64,000 nucleotides of DNA from Microstegium vimineum (lineage: Eukaryota; Streptophyta; Magnoliopsida; Poales; Poaceae). The first letter of the stretch is position 1, and the number at the start of each line of letters is the position of its first letter. The position numbers and the translations under genes were made by a program. The notes beneath the pieces were generated by a model. That model was not told the origin of the DNA, did no database searches, and saw only the letters and a program-made list of their open reading frames with translations. Below, piece by piece: positions 11,739-23,797 of this stretch. The stretch is taken from assembly GCA_022036555.1 (NCBI GenBank), contig CM039126.1, forward strand, positions 35,791,090 through 35,855,089. Reading direction: 5' to 3'.

Positions 11739-12024
11739 AGCCGAATGGGGATACCAAGCGACGGGTTAGGGTTTTCCCACTTGGATGGGCCGTTATTAGA
11801 CTAGGCCAGACTCGGGTAAGTCAAGATATCGGTCGTCAGGCAGGGAACGATCGGTTATTTCTTTGGCTCGGAAGGCTAAATGTAATCGGCTATATTTTGA
11901 TCGGGAGAATATAAAGCTGATTACATTATCATACAAACATAAGTGTATAGGGGTAAAGACAGAAATATCCGATTGTTTGAAGACAGAATATATCATGATT
12001 AAACTATTACAAATCCATGTTTTA

Positions 12025-15000
12025 CTAACTCAGAAGCTGGTTGATGGCATCTAAAGCATCAACTCTGATTCGGTTAACGTTACTCAACACCTTCTGATCT
12101 TCATCCTCAGAACTTTGAATGTCAGACAACTTAGCCTTGAGCAGCTGGTCTTCTTTGAGGACAGATGATATTTTTTATGAAGTTGCCTCTATGGATTTTG
12201 GCAAATCTGTCATCTTGGCTTCATAAGACTGAATTTTGGCATTCAGTTCAGTCAGTTGTGCTTCTAGTTTGATTTTCTCATCCTTCATTGCTTTCAGCTC
12301 AGGCTCCAAGGTTGCTAGTGAATTCTTGGCAGTTTGGAGTTGAGAATGCAAGGCTTTGGCTTCTTGCTTCTTCAGAGACCTAATGTTCTGCAAAACAGTT
12401 CTAGAGGCTATGTTTTTATTTGCCCTCTTCACCACAGCAAAGTAGTCATCAAGTTTAGCTGCAGACTCTAGAGAAGCCTTGAGGATAGGTGGAAGATCTT
12501 GATTGATGAGTTCAAGAAGATCTTTTATTTGATCTGAATCCTGAACCAAGATGTTGATGTCCTTGTTCAGCAGACTAGCTATATCTTCCAGCCAGGCTTG
12601 GTTTTCCACTGACAAGGTCTGCTGAGAGGTGGCTTCTTCACCCTTTTCACTGATGAAGTCTTCAACAGTGAAGGAATAGCTAGTAGTCGCCTTAGCAGTG
12701 TTCTAAAAGGAAAAAGTTAGCCGACTGGGTGAGTTTGCTAAAAATGGCTTAAGATAAGATGTTATCTGCTGTCTTGATTGATTCTCAGAATGGGTGGTGT
12801 CCTGCTCTATTTGAGGGTTTGACTGAATGTTCAGAGGAGGTGAATCTGGAACTGGACCAGAGGAAGTTTCTCCTGCCAAATCTTCTAGAATTCTATCTGT
12901 TTCCAATAGTACAAATGATAAAGTATAAGGAACAGGAGATAGATATCATGTAAGAAGAGGGAGAGGTGATTAGACGGATGATATTACCAGTGTGCTCGGC
13001 AGTTTCCTGAGCGTTAGTGCCTTCGGCTTCATCGGCTTCAGTGTTTTCAGTTTCATGAGCTTCTGCCGATGGTTGAGCTTCTACATCGTCAGTAGAAGAT
13101 TGAAGGAGGATGTCCACCACTGGTGAGGTATTTCTTGATCCTGGGATTTTCACACGTGGCTACAGTAAAGATGATTGATATAAGAATGGTCAGAGTTGCT
13201 ATTAAGTAAGATTTATAGCCGAATAAAAGGGTCATACCTTAGGAGATCGTTTGGCTGTCTTGGACCTGACCTTTCTAGTCACATGAATATCCTCAAGCAT
13301 CTTTCTTTTACCTTTTCCTCCTAAGGATACAGTGGTTGAGATTGCAGGAGTCTTCATGAAAACTGCCAGAGTAGGAGCATTGAAGCCCAATGCAGGTTTA
13401 GGCCTAGCTTTGTAGTAATCCACTGCTTTGATAGGGGGAGTGGGCTTGAAATCCTTTGCATGGCTGAATTTTAGAATGGATGATAAATTCGGAAACGAGG
13501 AATGGCAAGTGCAATGAAGTTACCTCACTGTCAGGAGCAAATTGGGGATACAAATCTTGGCATAAAGGATGCATTGGTATATTGAAGATATGATTATGCC
13601 ACTCTTGCTACCAGGAAGAAAAGAGGGGATGAGCAGCATCCACTAGTCCAAATGGAGAAGGTTCATATATTGGCAAATCTTGCCCAAGCTCAAAGACCTT
13701 TCTAGCTTCTGTTTCATTGGTGATTGGCTCCCTGTACCTTATGATTGTTGAGAAGAAAGGTCTTGGGGGCAGCTATCCACATCTTAATTGTCTGGATGCC
13801 ATGTTGGGATTATAGAATTCATAAGTGGGATTTACCATTCTCCCATGGTGGAATTCGGCTGACAAGATGCAAGGCCTGATAAAGGAATTGAAAATTTCTG
13901 TGGACACCTTGTCAGAACAGCCAGATTCATAGCTGAATTTGCAGGGGAAGATCAAATTGTCATTCTCTCTGTAAGGGAGCCAGAGCACATTGTTAAAACC
14001 CTTGAAGAATAGCTCGAAGAGATGGCCAATATCCATGTCAATGCTGATGGAAAAAGATGCTTCTCCATAGGTTTGGCAGCTCTTGACTATTGTTGTGCTA
14101 CCTTTAGCATAATTAACCGAGGGGAAGCTCAAATCATGAAGAGGTACAGATACTATTTGGTGCATATGAAGTTGCAACCACATCTGGATGAACCACCAGG
14201 GACTACTCACACAGGAAATATCGTTGCCATGGAACATCTGAACACTGATCTGATGCATCATATGATAAACAGATCCCAAAAGGTATTTGCCCAGAGGGAT
14301 TAGTGTGCCTGCAGCTAAATCCTCAGCCATTATCATGTGATTTAAGGTCGGCTCATTGGATTTTCCACAGAAGATGAACCTGCACAACCACATGTTCATG
14401 AAAGCCCTGCTTTCCTTATCAAAAATAGCACTAGATGCTTCCATGTAGGTTTGAATGTATCCAACCCATCCACCTCCAGATTTGACAGCTTTCTGTTTGC
14501 TTTTACTCTTATACTGGCAGGGGTGTACTGGTTTGGATATATTTAGGCCAATCATCATAAATACATCAGCCAAAGTGGGGGTCATCATGCCATGGCCGAA
14601 GACAAAAGTATTGATAACATTAGACCAGAAATGGGAGGCTGCTATCAACAAGGGTTCGTTTCTGGGCATCTCTGATAAGGACAATTCTAGGTAGTGGGTG
14701 ATATCTTGGCTGTCCCAGTTGTCGCTGCTCTTTTTCAGCATCCTCCGGTACCAATTTCGCCATCTGGCAATTGGGGGAAAATGTCAAGTCTTGAAAGTGT
14801 TTTGTCATCGGTTGGGCGGATGAACTCCAAATTTGAAAGGAATTCTTAAAGTCTCTTTCTTGATAATTTCAGTTGGGTCGGGATTCCCCATCGGACCAAG
14901 GAGGTAGGAATTAGGATTTGCAGCATAGGGAATCAAAATCTCATTCTTGTATTCCTTCGAAGAAATCGAAAAAAGGTATGAATTGGGAAAAAAATGGGGA

Positions 15001-15072
15001 AATTAGTTAAGAATTGTCGAATGCGTAGAGGTGAATGAGACTTGCCTCTGGAATTTCATCCTGGGTCGCCAT
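12025..15072 (-). pseudogene. Antisense gene 1 of element A: six-exon plant mobile domain-like protein
   Basis: Six exons: 15072-15046 (ATG, GC-type donor GCAAGT), 14954-13524, 13453-13238, 13159-12988, 12896-12766 and 12702-12025 (TAG stop). All joins keep phase, giving 885 codons including stop. Exon 2 (477 codons) carries a region resembling the plant mobile domain family (helical WYRRMLKKSS, YLELSLSEMP, HFWSNVINTFVFGHGMMTPTLADVFM). Exons 4-5 are acidic Ser/Thr/Glu-rich. Exon 6 is a long coiled coil (LKKQEAKALHSQLQTAKNSL and onward). Five in-frame stops (14807 TGA, 14786 TGA, 13775 TAG, 13610 TAG, 12177 TAA) are each one transition from CGA, CAG or CAA. The exon 5 donor reads AT where GT is expected, also one transition. 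No frameshift was found. The gene is decayed by point changes, not rearrangement. Family assignment is from memory of motif style. Confidence 0.75.
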
Positions 15073-15208
15073 TGGAGATTCAAGATGAGCTCGAAAGTGT
15101 ACTGGTGTTTGGATTTCTCTGAGCAGCGGCTGTGGTGTTGAACAGTGTTGACCTAGAAGAAAAGGGGAAGCTTGTGGTCAATTTCAGGATAAAATGACTT
15201 TTATCTCG

Positions 15209-15224
15209 AAATTGAGGGGGCATG
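15209..15224 (+). other. Polypurine tract of element A
   Basis: A purine-rich run with GAGGGGG directly before the 3' LTR, the usual plus-strand primer position. Confidence 0.7.
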
Positions 15225-16618
15225 TGTTAACACTGGATTTTGGTGCGCTTAGGGAGATGACAGGTGGGCCAGTGCGTGGTAAATATTCAGAGGCAGGTAT
15301 TCGAGGTATTCGGCAAGTGTTCGTGCAGTCGGCTAGTTTCCTGAGGTTCTGCTAGTAATAGTGCGGTCGGCTATTCTGGGAGTAGCGGTTTTCCGTTGAG
15401 GAATGTGACAAAAGCGGCAAGTAAGAGCCGAATTGGGTAACGGAGATTGCGAGAATTAAGAAAATAAGAAGGGAACTGAAGACAAGTATATCATGTTTTT
15501 CCTTTAATATTTTGTAGTCGTGTCCTTTTAGGACTTATGTCATGACCAGGGTATAAATATAAACCCTTGGCCATTGTAAAAAATTGTTCACAACCGATAC
15601 AATACAACCGGCCCCGTGCCAACTTCGAGTCCTTTGTCGTGTCGTCGAGTTCTTCGAGAGGAATCATCGATCCGTCGACCTCCGTAAGTCCCGACAACCT
15701 TGTTATCAGGTCTAGTATCATGCGGTGGATTTAGATGTTGATGCAAGTAGTCTTGTTTGTTTTCAATGATCGTGCGGCGGATCTTTGCTTGACAATCAAG
15801 AAGTATTCGCTTATGTTTCGTTTATGAGTACACACCGTGCGGCAGGTGCTTGCTCGATATGCTTAGAAAAAGCAAGATAGTTATCGGCTCTATTAGATTT
15901 GGCAAGATCTAGTAGATTCATCAAGTTACTACGTGTTGCATGTTTTATATTTGTTATATATTTGTAACACTCTTTTTCCCAATCTAGATTGATATGGTTC
16001 GACTTTATTTTTTCTTATAGATCTATTCTTGTTTTAATAGTTAATCATATTGTTCATACGAATAGATCTCACGGTCATAGTAGCCGAATTAGTTTAGATC
16101 TAGATTGTTACGTGTTGTGGGTTCATACATGTTAACCACGTTTAAGCTTTGATAATGTTGGGTGTCGTGCGGCAGACGCAGGCTTTAGATTAGTTTAATC
16201 GTGTTTACTTATATGTTCCTTCATCATGGACCCCAACTCGGTTGGATTGCCGAGCTTGGTTATGCTTTAACTCATAGTTAATTATGATTCGTCCATACGT
16301 ACTTTTTCATGCATGCACGTTCGGCTATCAACTTTTTCACATGCTTTGCGTTTGCCTTAGCCGAACGATCTATAAGACCTCTTGGTAGATAGATTCTATA
16401 GCTATATGTCGTTGTAAGTGGCTTCAGGGCCGTATATATGGAACTGTCTGGTCTCACCCGGCATGTTCCAGTTTTATATCTAATAATTTTCATCCTTGTT
16501 AGTTTCAGGTCAAACTGACTGGCACGTTTTCGGACTCTGAAACACCCGGGCACCCGATTGAAGCTACACTTTCCGGTTGCTGTGTGTTAGGCACAGTGCG
16601 TCACATTTTGTGTCAACA
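15225..16618 (+). repeat. Element A 3' LTR
   Basis: Full-length copy of 2430-3824, starting TGTTAACAC and ending GTGTCAACA, followed by the target duplication GATGG (16619-16623). TATAAATA lies at 15552-15559. Confidence 0.95.
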
Positions 16619-16623
16619 GATGG

Positions 16624-19264
16624 ATATAATCAAGAGACTACTTTTAGTAAATGGATTGAATGGATATATGTCTTGAGATATTATTCAAACAAATTGATAT
16701 CAAGTTTGGTTCAATTTGAAGAAGTATAGCTCATAGTGCTCAAATCTGTCTTTTAATCAAAATCTGAGCTAGCTGTGATCATAGCCATATTTAAGAGATC
16801 AAATCTATTTGGATTGGCTTGAAATTCGGTATGCATTCTCTACACTTATGGTATGAGTTTCTGTGAAAATTTCATGAGTATTGGATAAGGGATACTTCAG
16901 TTTTGGAGTGGATCTTGTCAACACATGTGCAGCAGTTTTCAGCATGTACCTAGGTGGGAAGATGTGAAATCTGGTAGCAATCTAGATGTACAATGAAGCT
17001 CAAGCTTTTATGGCTGCTATATGACTTATTAAAGAACATCTCCACCAAATTTCATGATCATTGGATATGTACTTTGGGAGTTATGATATATTCTTTGAAG
17101 AGTACAGGATCTGCCAGAAAGGTGACAAACATTGGATTAATCAAGAGTCACTTAGATTGAAAGGTCCTCAAGTTGGAATCATGCTTATAAGTGATTGAGG
17201 TACCTATGGTTGATTTTGTCTTAAGCTAGAAGCATGACAAGTAATGAGTACAAGTCCATTTGATTGTGGACTGTATTTGGCACATTTTTGGTACTCAAGA
17301 TGAAGGTCAATCAAACAAAGCTATTTCAAGTGAGTGTAAGGGTTCTTAGAGAAAGGTCACTTCTCCCTTTTGTAGGGGCTTGCCGCCTTGTGTAGGTAAA
17401 CCAAGTGTGGTGCTTGGAAGGCTAACATGGAAGTGGTGATCTAGGGATCATTTGGAGATGCTCAGTTGAAGCTATCAATAGGATTGATCAAAAGAAAGCA
17501 AGCAACACCCAAAAGAAAGAGATACATGAACATTCATACAAGTGGTATCATGATTTAGAAGTGGTACATCATTTGGTATTCTCTCATACAAGCATTGATC
17601 AAGAAATGAAGCAAGTCAACCACAACAAGAAAGTGCACTTGATCATTAATGGGACTCAAATCATATGGGTGAAGAATGGAATTCATATTGGTATTCATTG
17701 GTCTTCACCATGCTCTTAATTGGACTTCTCATTGCTAATTGGAGATGAATATATTTGACTATCCTCTACTCCAACATAGCAAAGGTGAAATTGATTGACA
17801 TATGCATAAATCTATTGGTTAGGACATGTTTAGTGCATATAGTCATACATAGTGCTCATTCATTGAAAATCAAATGAATATTATGCTTATAGCCTACCAC
17901 TATTGCTTGATTGATTACTTGAATCTAGTGGTAGTATATGAGTTTGTTCATGAGCTAGTAAACCCAAGTACTTGATCTATTTTGGATTGCAATCAAGTGA
18001 CAAGTACAACCTCTATAAGATAACCGCTTAATGCGTGTGAACAAGCTTAGAGAGGGTTTAAACCGGACTTGAAAGCTTATGCTATTCATTTTAGTTCAAG
18101 TCCAACATAGAAGCTTATGAAGATGAATCTAGTTCAAGCACAGGACAACAATGCAAATGGATATCAGATGTAACCTACAAATGGTATCTAGACTTATGCT
18201 AATCTTTCAAATAGTATCTACCTTCATATTGGTACTTGCTAAAGATGTCTAGTTCTAGCATACATGTGATATTCCACAAGTATTCCTTTCAAGTGGTTAT
18301 TCTACAAGTGGTATGTCACAAGTGGTATCCTACAAGTGTACAAGTGATCCTCAACCTTAAGTGATCAAATCATAGTTCTCTTGCTTGCAATGCTTATTTG
18401 GATGACAATTACTTTGACCAAAGGGGAGCTGCCCTACTCAATGGTATAATGGTCAATGATCTTACATGAAGAGTGATCCAATACATATGTGTTAGTGTCC
18501 ATCAAAAAGTATCAACCATCTACCCTAGTGAAACCTTTGCATCAATAAAGAAGTGTTACCTTTTATGGAAATTGATGACAAAGGGGGAGAGATTAGTGCA
18601 AAGATATGAATATATGTTGGACATGCACTAAGAGGGAGAGATATGGATATGGACATAAGGGAACAATATTGAAAGGATCAAAGTCTTGGACTAAGTGATG
18701 CACACAAGTAGGGGGAGCAAGCTCATGAACTTGATTGATTGCATTTGATATGTGCATATTCATGTGCTTGCTTACATATTGCATAAGTCTTATCTTTATA
18801 TGCATTCTTGTGTGGTGTATGCTAGTTATAAGACTTGTATGATGAATTGATAAACTAGCATGCATAGGTTGGTAAGCTAGATATATGTTCCTACTTTTGG
18901 TATCTAGAAACCGTGCTTATAATGATGATCTCATGAGGTTTCTAGTATTGTTTTGGTATCTAGATAACCATGGTGCTAAGGATGAACTTCAAAGTGCAAC
19001 TACAATGTGTATCTTCAAAGGTTTATCCTATATCCCTTAGCATCACTTAGTAGTGCTAGCACTCCCACAAATGTCATATTTATGCATGTGTGCAAAGCTT
19101 AATTCAAACCTTTGTGAGCACACATGTAGGGGGAGCTATCACTACCAAGTCGGACTTTGTGGCATTTATCCAATTCTTGGCATAGAGCTTAAATGATGGA
19201 TAAATGGCATAATGTCCAAAATAATCTTAAATTCCATATCTTTGTAGAGTTGTCATCAATTACC
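16624..19264 (+). other. Noncoding Sirevirus 3' interior
   Basis: AT-rich sequence without a convincing frame. ACAAGTGGTAT-like phrases recur (17550 and 18290-18350). It ends in the polypurine tract before the LTR. The position matches the long noncoding or decayed extra-ORF part before the 3' LTR in Sireviruses. Confidence 0.6.
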
Positions 19265-19277
19265 AAAAAGGGGGAGA
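18577..19277 (+). other. Cluster of polypurine tracts before the Sirevirus 3' LTR
   Basis: AGGGGGAG tracts occur near 18578, 18709, 19127 and 19268; the last abuts the LTR. Several tracts in this region are a known Sirevirus feature and support the assignment. Confidence 0.6.
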
Positions 19278-19982
19278 TTAAAAGTCCCTATGTGATTTTG
19301 GTAATTGAGTAACAACCTAGGTGAACTAATATATGTTAAAGTGATATATATACACAGGAGATTAGTTCACAAGTGATGGAGTGATGAAGGAGCTTAATTG
19401 CACATGAGACATGACATGGAGTCATGCGACCAAGGTGGAGAAGATCAAGATGAGGCTTGGCTTGATGGACCGGTTGCAAGTGTGAAGGGCAAGTGAGTGA
19501 TGCTTGACGCCGATGGACCAACGCAATGGTGAAGAGCAAGTGAGGTCAAGATCGATGAACTAATACAATCATGTGATGATATGAAATGGATCATATCATT
19601 GATGATAGGTTGGTGCATGTGTTGCATCAACATTGGAGAAGGAGATGGAATGGAATGCGCAAGGCAAAGGTATAACCTATAGGGCATTTCATTTCACCGG
19701 TCATAGGTGTGTAGAGAAGATTATGACCGGGTTTAGGATAGATGGTCGTACTATCGAGATGGCAAACTTGTTTGCATATCGGTCATCTAGTGCCACTTGA
19801 GCGATCTAACTTTGCGATGCATTAGGATCGAGTGGCGTGGTGAGAGCAAGTGAAAATGCTTTGAAAAATCTTTGTGAAAATTCTAACACACTTGCACAAG
19901 GTGAAGAACACATTTGTGTTAGCACATGAGAAGCAAGGAAGAAGAGGCAGCTTAGTTTGGCTCGGGAAAAAGCTCCATACGC

Positions 19983-20358
19983 TAGTCCGGACGCTAGGGC
20001 ATTGCTGGTCTGGACCATCGCGGATGCGTCCGGAAGCTAACCCTAGGCGGGCCTGTTCGGGAATAGTGGATCCGGACGCTGTTGTGTGTCCGGACGGGGC
20101 ACTCCGGACGTGCGTCCAAAGGCTTGGCCCTCTCTGTAACGGCTCTGAGTGAAGGTCCGGACGCTGGTTGGAGTCCGGACGCTGTCCAAACTGGTTTGTG
20201 CTCTAGGGGAGCTCTCTGTTGGAGTCTGGATGCGGACAATGCATGCGTCCGGAGACGCGTGGCGGCGATCGGCGCAGCGTGCCAACGGCTCGCTTCAACG
20301 GGAAGCAGTCCGGACGCGTGCGGCATGGTCCGAACCCCACTGTTGGGTGCGTCCGGAC
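19983..20358. promoter_or_regulatory. Cluster of TCCGGA palindromes upstream of LTR TATA box
   Basis: About ten TCCGGA or near-TCCGGA sites, often as GTCCGGACGC, fall within about 375 bases and stop about 60 bases before the TATA box. CpG-rich palindrome clusters near the promoter are described for Sirevirus LTRs. Confidence 0.6.
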
Positions 20359-20412
20359 CCTCTGCAGGAAGCCCAGTGAAAGGGGCAAAACGGCTAGTTT
20401 CGTTTGGGTGGC

Positions 20413-20420
20413 TATTTATA
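20413..20420 (+). promoter_or_regulatory. TATA box of Sirevirus-like LTR
   Basis: TATTTATA in GGCTATTTATAGCCC, itself a near palindrome, immediately downstream of the TCCGGA cluster. Confidence 0.5.
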
Positions 20421-21505
20421 GCCCTTGGCCGGCCCTTGGGGCTGGTTGAGCACCTTGGGGATGTGTTTCCCTTAGTTGTGCTTGGTGTGGGAGCCCTCTA
20501 ACTCACTTGTGCTTGCAAGAGTGCGATTCGATTGCGAGTGAGTGATCTCTAGTGCGTTGCTTTGAGAGATAGCTTCGTGTGGCACTAGGTGATCGTGTTG
20601 CAAGCTCGTAGTGCTTGTTACTCTTGGAGGTTGCCACCTCCTAGACAGCTTGGTGGTTGTGGCTCCGTCGAAGCCCGCGAGAAGATTGTGCGGCGCTCCG
20701 GAGAAGAGCTTTGTGAAGGGTATTGTGCTCGTCCCGCGGGAGATCGCGGAGAGCAACTCTAGTTAAGAGTATCGTTGAGTGCCCTCGTCTTGTGTTGGTT
20801 AGGCGGCAACCCTTGAGGGGGTTAGGCGAGTGAGACCTGTAAAAAGTCGTAAACCTCCAAGTGAGTGAGCCGATACAACGGGGACTAGCTTGGTGGCGAC
20901 CAAGTGAACCTCGGGAGAAAAATCACCGTGTCAATCTTGTGTACATCTTCTCGGTGGTTTGCATTCTCCAAATCACTAGCTTGTATTTACTCTTTCATAC
21001 TTGTGATAGTGCTTTGTTATTGCTCTTCTGACTAGTTAGCTTGTGTAGCTTAGCTAGTTGCCTTCTAGCTTGTGTAGCTTAGAAGTAGCATTTTCGTGGC
21101 TAATTGGCTTGTGTAGCCTTGTTAGTCACACTTGCTTAGTTTGTGTAGCTAAGTAAGTTGAGCTCTCTAGTTGGCTTGCGTAGTCTTGCTAGAGAGCATT
21201 GCTAGTGAGGTTAGGCGCTTTGTGCTTTACTTACTAGTATGTGTAGGAGCTCCCTTTGTGCTTAGAGTACTAGTTGCTTAGGTTTATGTGACCTTACAAC
21301 CTAGACTTGTTTAGGAGAGCTTCCTAGCTTGGCACCTTAGTGAGCCCAATTTAGCATATTTTGCTAGGTGCTAGAGTTATAGATAGAGGGGTGTAGTCTT
21401 GGCTAGACCGATAGTTTTAATTCCGCATTTGATTCGGTTAGCCAGAGCGATTAAGTTTTAGAAAGGACTATTCACCCCCCTCTAGTCCGCCATCTCGACC
21501 CTACA

Positions 21506-22246
21506 ACAAGCCGCGGCCAGCCCGCGCGCACGTGGGAACACTCTTTTATACTTGTACTGACCCCACACGTGAGTGTCGAGGCCGGGCCCAATGCGTACAT
21601 GCCGCGGGCAGCACGCGGGAACACGAGCTAGGTTGCTAGAGGCCAGGCTGGGCTCAAAGTGTGCACATGAGCGAACAGTTGTCGGCCCAATTAAGCGGTA
21701 AGATTAAAAATAGGTGGTCGGCAGACGACTTCATATACAACAGATGGGGCTTTAGTTTGCAAAACAAACACAAAAAGAATTCAATCCGAACATCTTGTAT
21801 TTGGATGATGATTGTATTTATATTAAGATTAGTATTATTAGTTATATGTTACACATATATAGCTATAGACAGACGTGAAGAGAAACAATTTTTACATTCA
21901 AAGTTAGTTAGAGGTTGACAGGCCAAGAAAAATGAGGAAATTTTTGCATATTAGGTATAGATATAGATATAAATTAACTAATAAAAAATACTTTACACAC
22001 AGTTAACTTTGATTTGAATAAAAAAGATAGTCATGGAACAACTAACCACGTAACATTAGTTTGGTCCTGTTTTCCATTCTATATACTGTACCAATGAAGC
22101 ATTGCTCCTGTTTGCTTGTAATCCGTATTTATTAGTGTGATTCAATTGCACCACCGTTGGATAGATCTGTTTCTCGATTCTTATCACCAAATTTGACCAT
22201 GGATTAGTTACAGTAGCTATAGGTATAGCCGTATAGGTTGGACATA
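21506..22246. other. Intergenic sequence right of the Sirevirus LTR
   Basis: GC-rich for the first 150 bases, then AT-rich. No gene, splice pattern or repeat boundary that I can support. Confidence 0.5.
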
Positions 22247-22534
22247 CTCCCTCCATCGTGTGAGATATAAAGTGCATTATATTATAATAAAGGATTTATA
22301 AAATAATAATATAAAATCAGTAGTACGTACCTCAAATCACGCGGATGAAAGTCAATAGAAATGAAGAGTACATTTGTCTTTTGTATTTTGTATTTTATAT
22401 TAAGTTATCTTCAAATTTCTATGATATTCTATATTATACTGTGGTAGTGTATTTTAAGATTTTTTGTAAGATATTTTTGAAAGAAAACCATGGAGCATTG
22501 CTCCCTGACACAATATATTAACAAATGGAGAGAA
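22247..22534. mobile_element. Stowaway-like MITE (degraded)
   Basis: Flanked by TA on both sides. The left end CTCCCTCCAT and the right end, read inward on the other strand, TTCTCTCCAT form short imperfect terminal inverted repeats. No coding capacity. Confidence 0.5.
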
Positions 22535-22648
22535 TACATGGTAGTTAGCTAGCTACTAAGACAAGGCAAGGGAACTCACCTAACAAGAAGAGCTACAGAT
22601 ACAGAAGGTAAATGCCAGTAGGAAAAATAAAAATAAAAATATAGCAAG

Positions 22649-23620
22649 TTACAGCATATTGACCCAATTCATCACTGAAACACGATGTGGAGTTGGTACT
22701 CTAAAGAGGTGAAGTTTTACTTCGCTCTTAAAAAGTTGCTTCCAATTCATCAAAGAAGGGGAGTTGTGATTAAAAATGAAATCATTCCTCTCTTTCCAGA
22801 TACACCAGGCAACAATCATGAAGAGGTCCGTGAAGAAAGGCCCGACAAAAATTTGCTTTTGATGGATCAGCATATGGAAGTGAAGAAAGGCCCGACAAAA
22901 ATTTGTTTTTGATGGATCAGCATATGGAAAACACTCCCCTTCAAAGTCCATTGCATCCCAATAGCAAACCATCTACTTAGGCTTGATGTGCATTCAAAAA
23001 AGAGATGCAGCTAAGTTTCATCTACATGCTCCTGACACAACACGCCGTGATAGCCACCAAGATGTTTATGTCTTCTTCTAAGCAAATCTCTTGTATTAAG
23101 CCGATCTAACAACAACAACCATGCAAATAATTTTATTTTTTGGCATGCATTTGGCTTTCCATATCCAATAAAAGGGGGCGGGAGGCATGATGGCCCTAAA
23201 GTGGTGAAGATAAAACTGCCTGGAACTGTAAAGGTCATTATTCCATTGGTAGATCCAAATATCATCTTGATCATTTTTAGTTCTAAAGTATTCCAAATTA
23301 TCTCTGAAAAGAAGATACTCATTGTAAGTTATTCTAGACATAGGCAGTCTAAACATATCAAGAAGATTATCTGCAGCCAAACTGCTCTTTAGAGAAATAT
23401 TTTTATTTTTGGCATAGGAGTAGATATTCATATACTTTCTGAAAAAGGGATGTTGCTGCAAATTATCTTCCCAGAGACCAACTGTATCTCCCATACCTGC
23501 CAGGCATTGTGCCACATCTCTAAACTGTACAGTCAACTTGAGTAAATCTTTCCACCAAAAAGAGCCTCTAGCTGATGCCAAATGAGGGACCTTATGTTGG
23601 TAGTAGGTATTCCAAATCAA
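22649..23620 (-). pseudogene. LINE ORF2 C-terminal region with zinc-finger-like domain
   Basis: Overlapping frames carry the part that follows RT in plant L1 ORF2: WKDLLKLTVQFRDVAQCLAGMGD, then WKAKCMPKNKI and LNTRDLLRRRHKHLGG with GVLCQEHVDET, the Cys/His zf-RVT-type region. The end contains a WCIWKERNDFIFNH phrase typical of these proteins. At least two frameshifts and a 50-base duplication break it. Confidence 0.75.
22830..22929. repeat. 50-base tandem duplication inside LINE
   Basis: 22830-22879 is repeated at 22880-22929 with about one difference. Fifty is not a multiple of three, so it shifts the frame. Confidence 0.9.
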
Positions 23621-23797
23621 CTGTACCTAGGGAATATCTACTTTATTATAGAACTTGTGAAGATGTTTCAAGAGTAAAACATCATTTTGCAGATATAAAT
23701 CTTTAATACCCAACCCACCTTTATTCTTAGGTTGTGCCACCATTTCCCACGCTGCTAGATTATATCCTTTTGCATTAATATCTAAGCCTCTACATAG

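Larger units (their letters stand above)
2430..16618 (+). mobile_element. Element A: full-length Tat-lineage Ty3/gypsy retrotransposon with antisense genes
   Basis: Total length is 14,189 bases with LTRs of 1395 and 1394 bases (TGTTAACAC to GTGTCAACA), a five-base target duplication, PBS, gag, protease, RT, RNase H, a second RNase H-like domain, integrase, and a long 3' region with two minus-strand spliced genes. The extra RNase H-like domain after RNase H is the hallmark of the Tat lineage. Tat elements are known to carry additional ORFs between pol and 3' LTR, some antisense. The LTRs differ at a few dozen positions by eye, so insertion is not recent. Gag-pol is broken by stops and a few frameshifts. 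Confidence 0.93.
1256..21505 (+). mobile_element. Sirevirus-like (copia) remnant without pol, interrupted by element A
   Basis: The parts are copia-type gag zinc knuckles (1264-2011), a noncoding stretch split by element A (2012-2429 and 16624-19264), several AGGGGGAG tracts, and a 2.2-kb 3' LTR (19278-21505). Sireviruses are known for repeated polypurine tracts and palindrome-rich LTRs, and both are visible. No protease, integrase, reverse transcriptase or RNase H is present between gag and the 3' noncoding part. It is therefore a deletion derivative or a gag-only non-autonomous element. The 5' LTR and start of gag are lost under the D LTR. Confidence 0.75.
19278..21505 (+). repeat. Sirevirus-like 3' LTR
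   Basis: Starts right after the polypurine tract (TTAAAAGTCCCTATG, a degraded TG start) and ends with TTCACCCCCCTCTAG then CTACA, a closing phrase I recognise from grass Sirevirus LTRs. It contains a palindrome cluster and a TATA box. The left partner LTR is not in the window. Open frames in the GC-rich part are not coding. Confidence 0.65.

Noticed and set aside
19983..20358. CRISPR-like or satellite array of TCCGGA
   Set aside because: Spacing is irregular and the unit is a short palindrome in a plant LTR; neither a CRISPR array nor a satellite.
19994..20501. Several long overlapping frames on both strands
   Set aside because: Caused by GC-rich TCCGGA-repeat composition in an LTR with few stops; no codon or domain signal.
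21506..21963. Possible Helitron because of ATTAGGTATAGAT at 21952-21964, like the 5' end of the Helitron in B
   Set aside because: No matching CTAG end with hairpin was found on the left, so the boundary cannot be supported.
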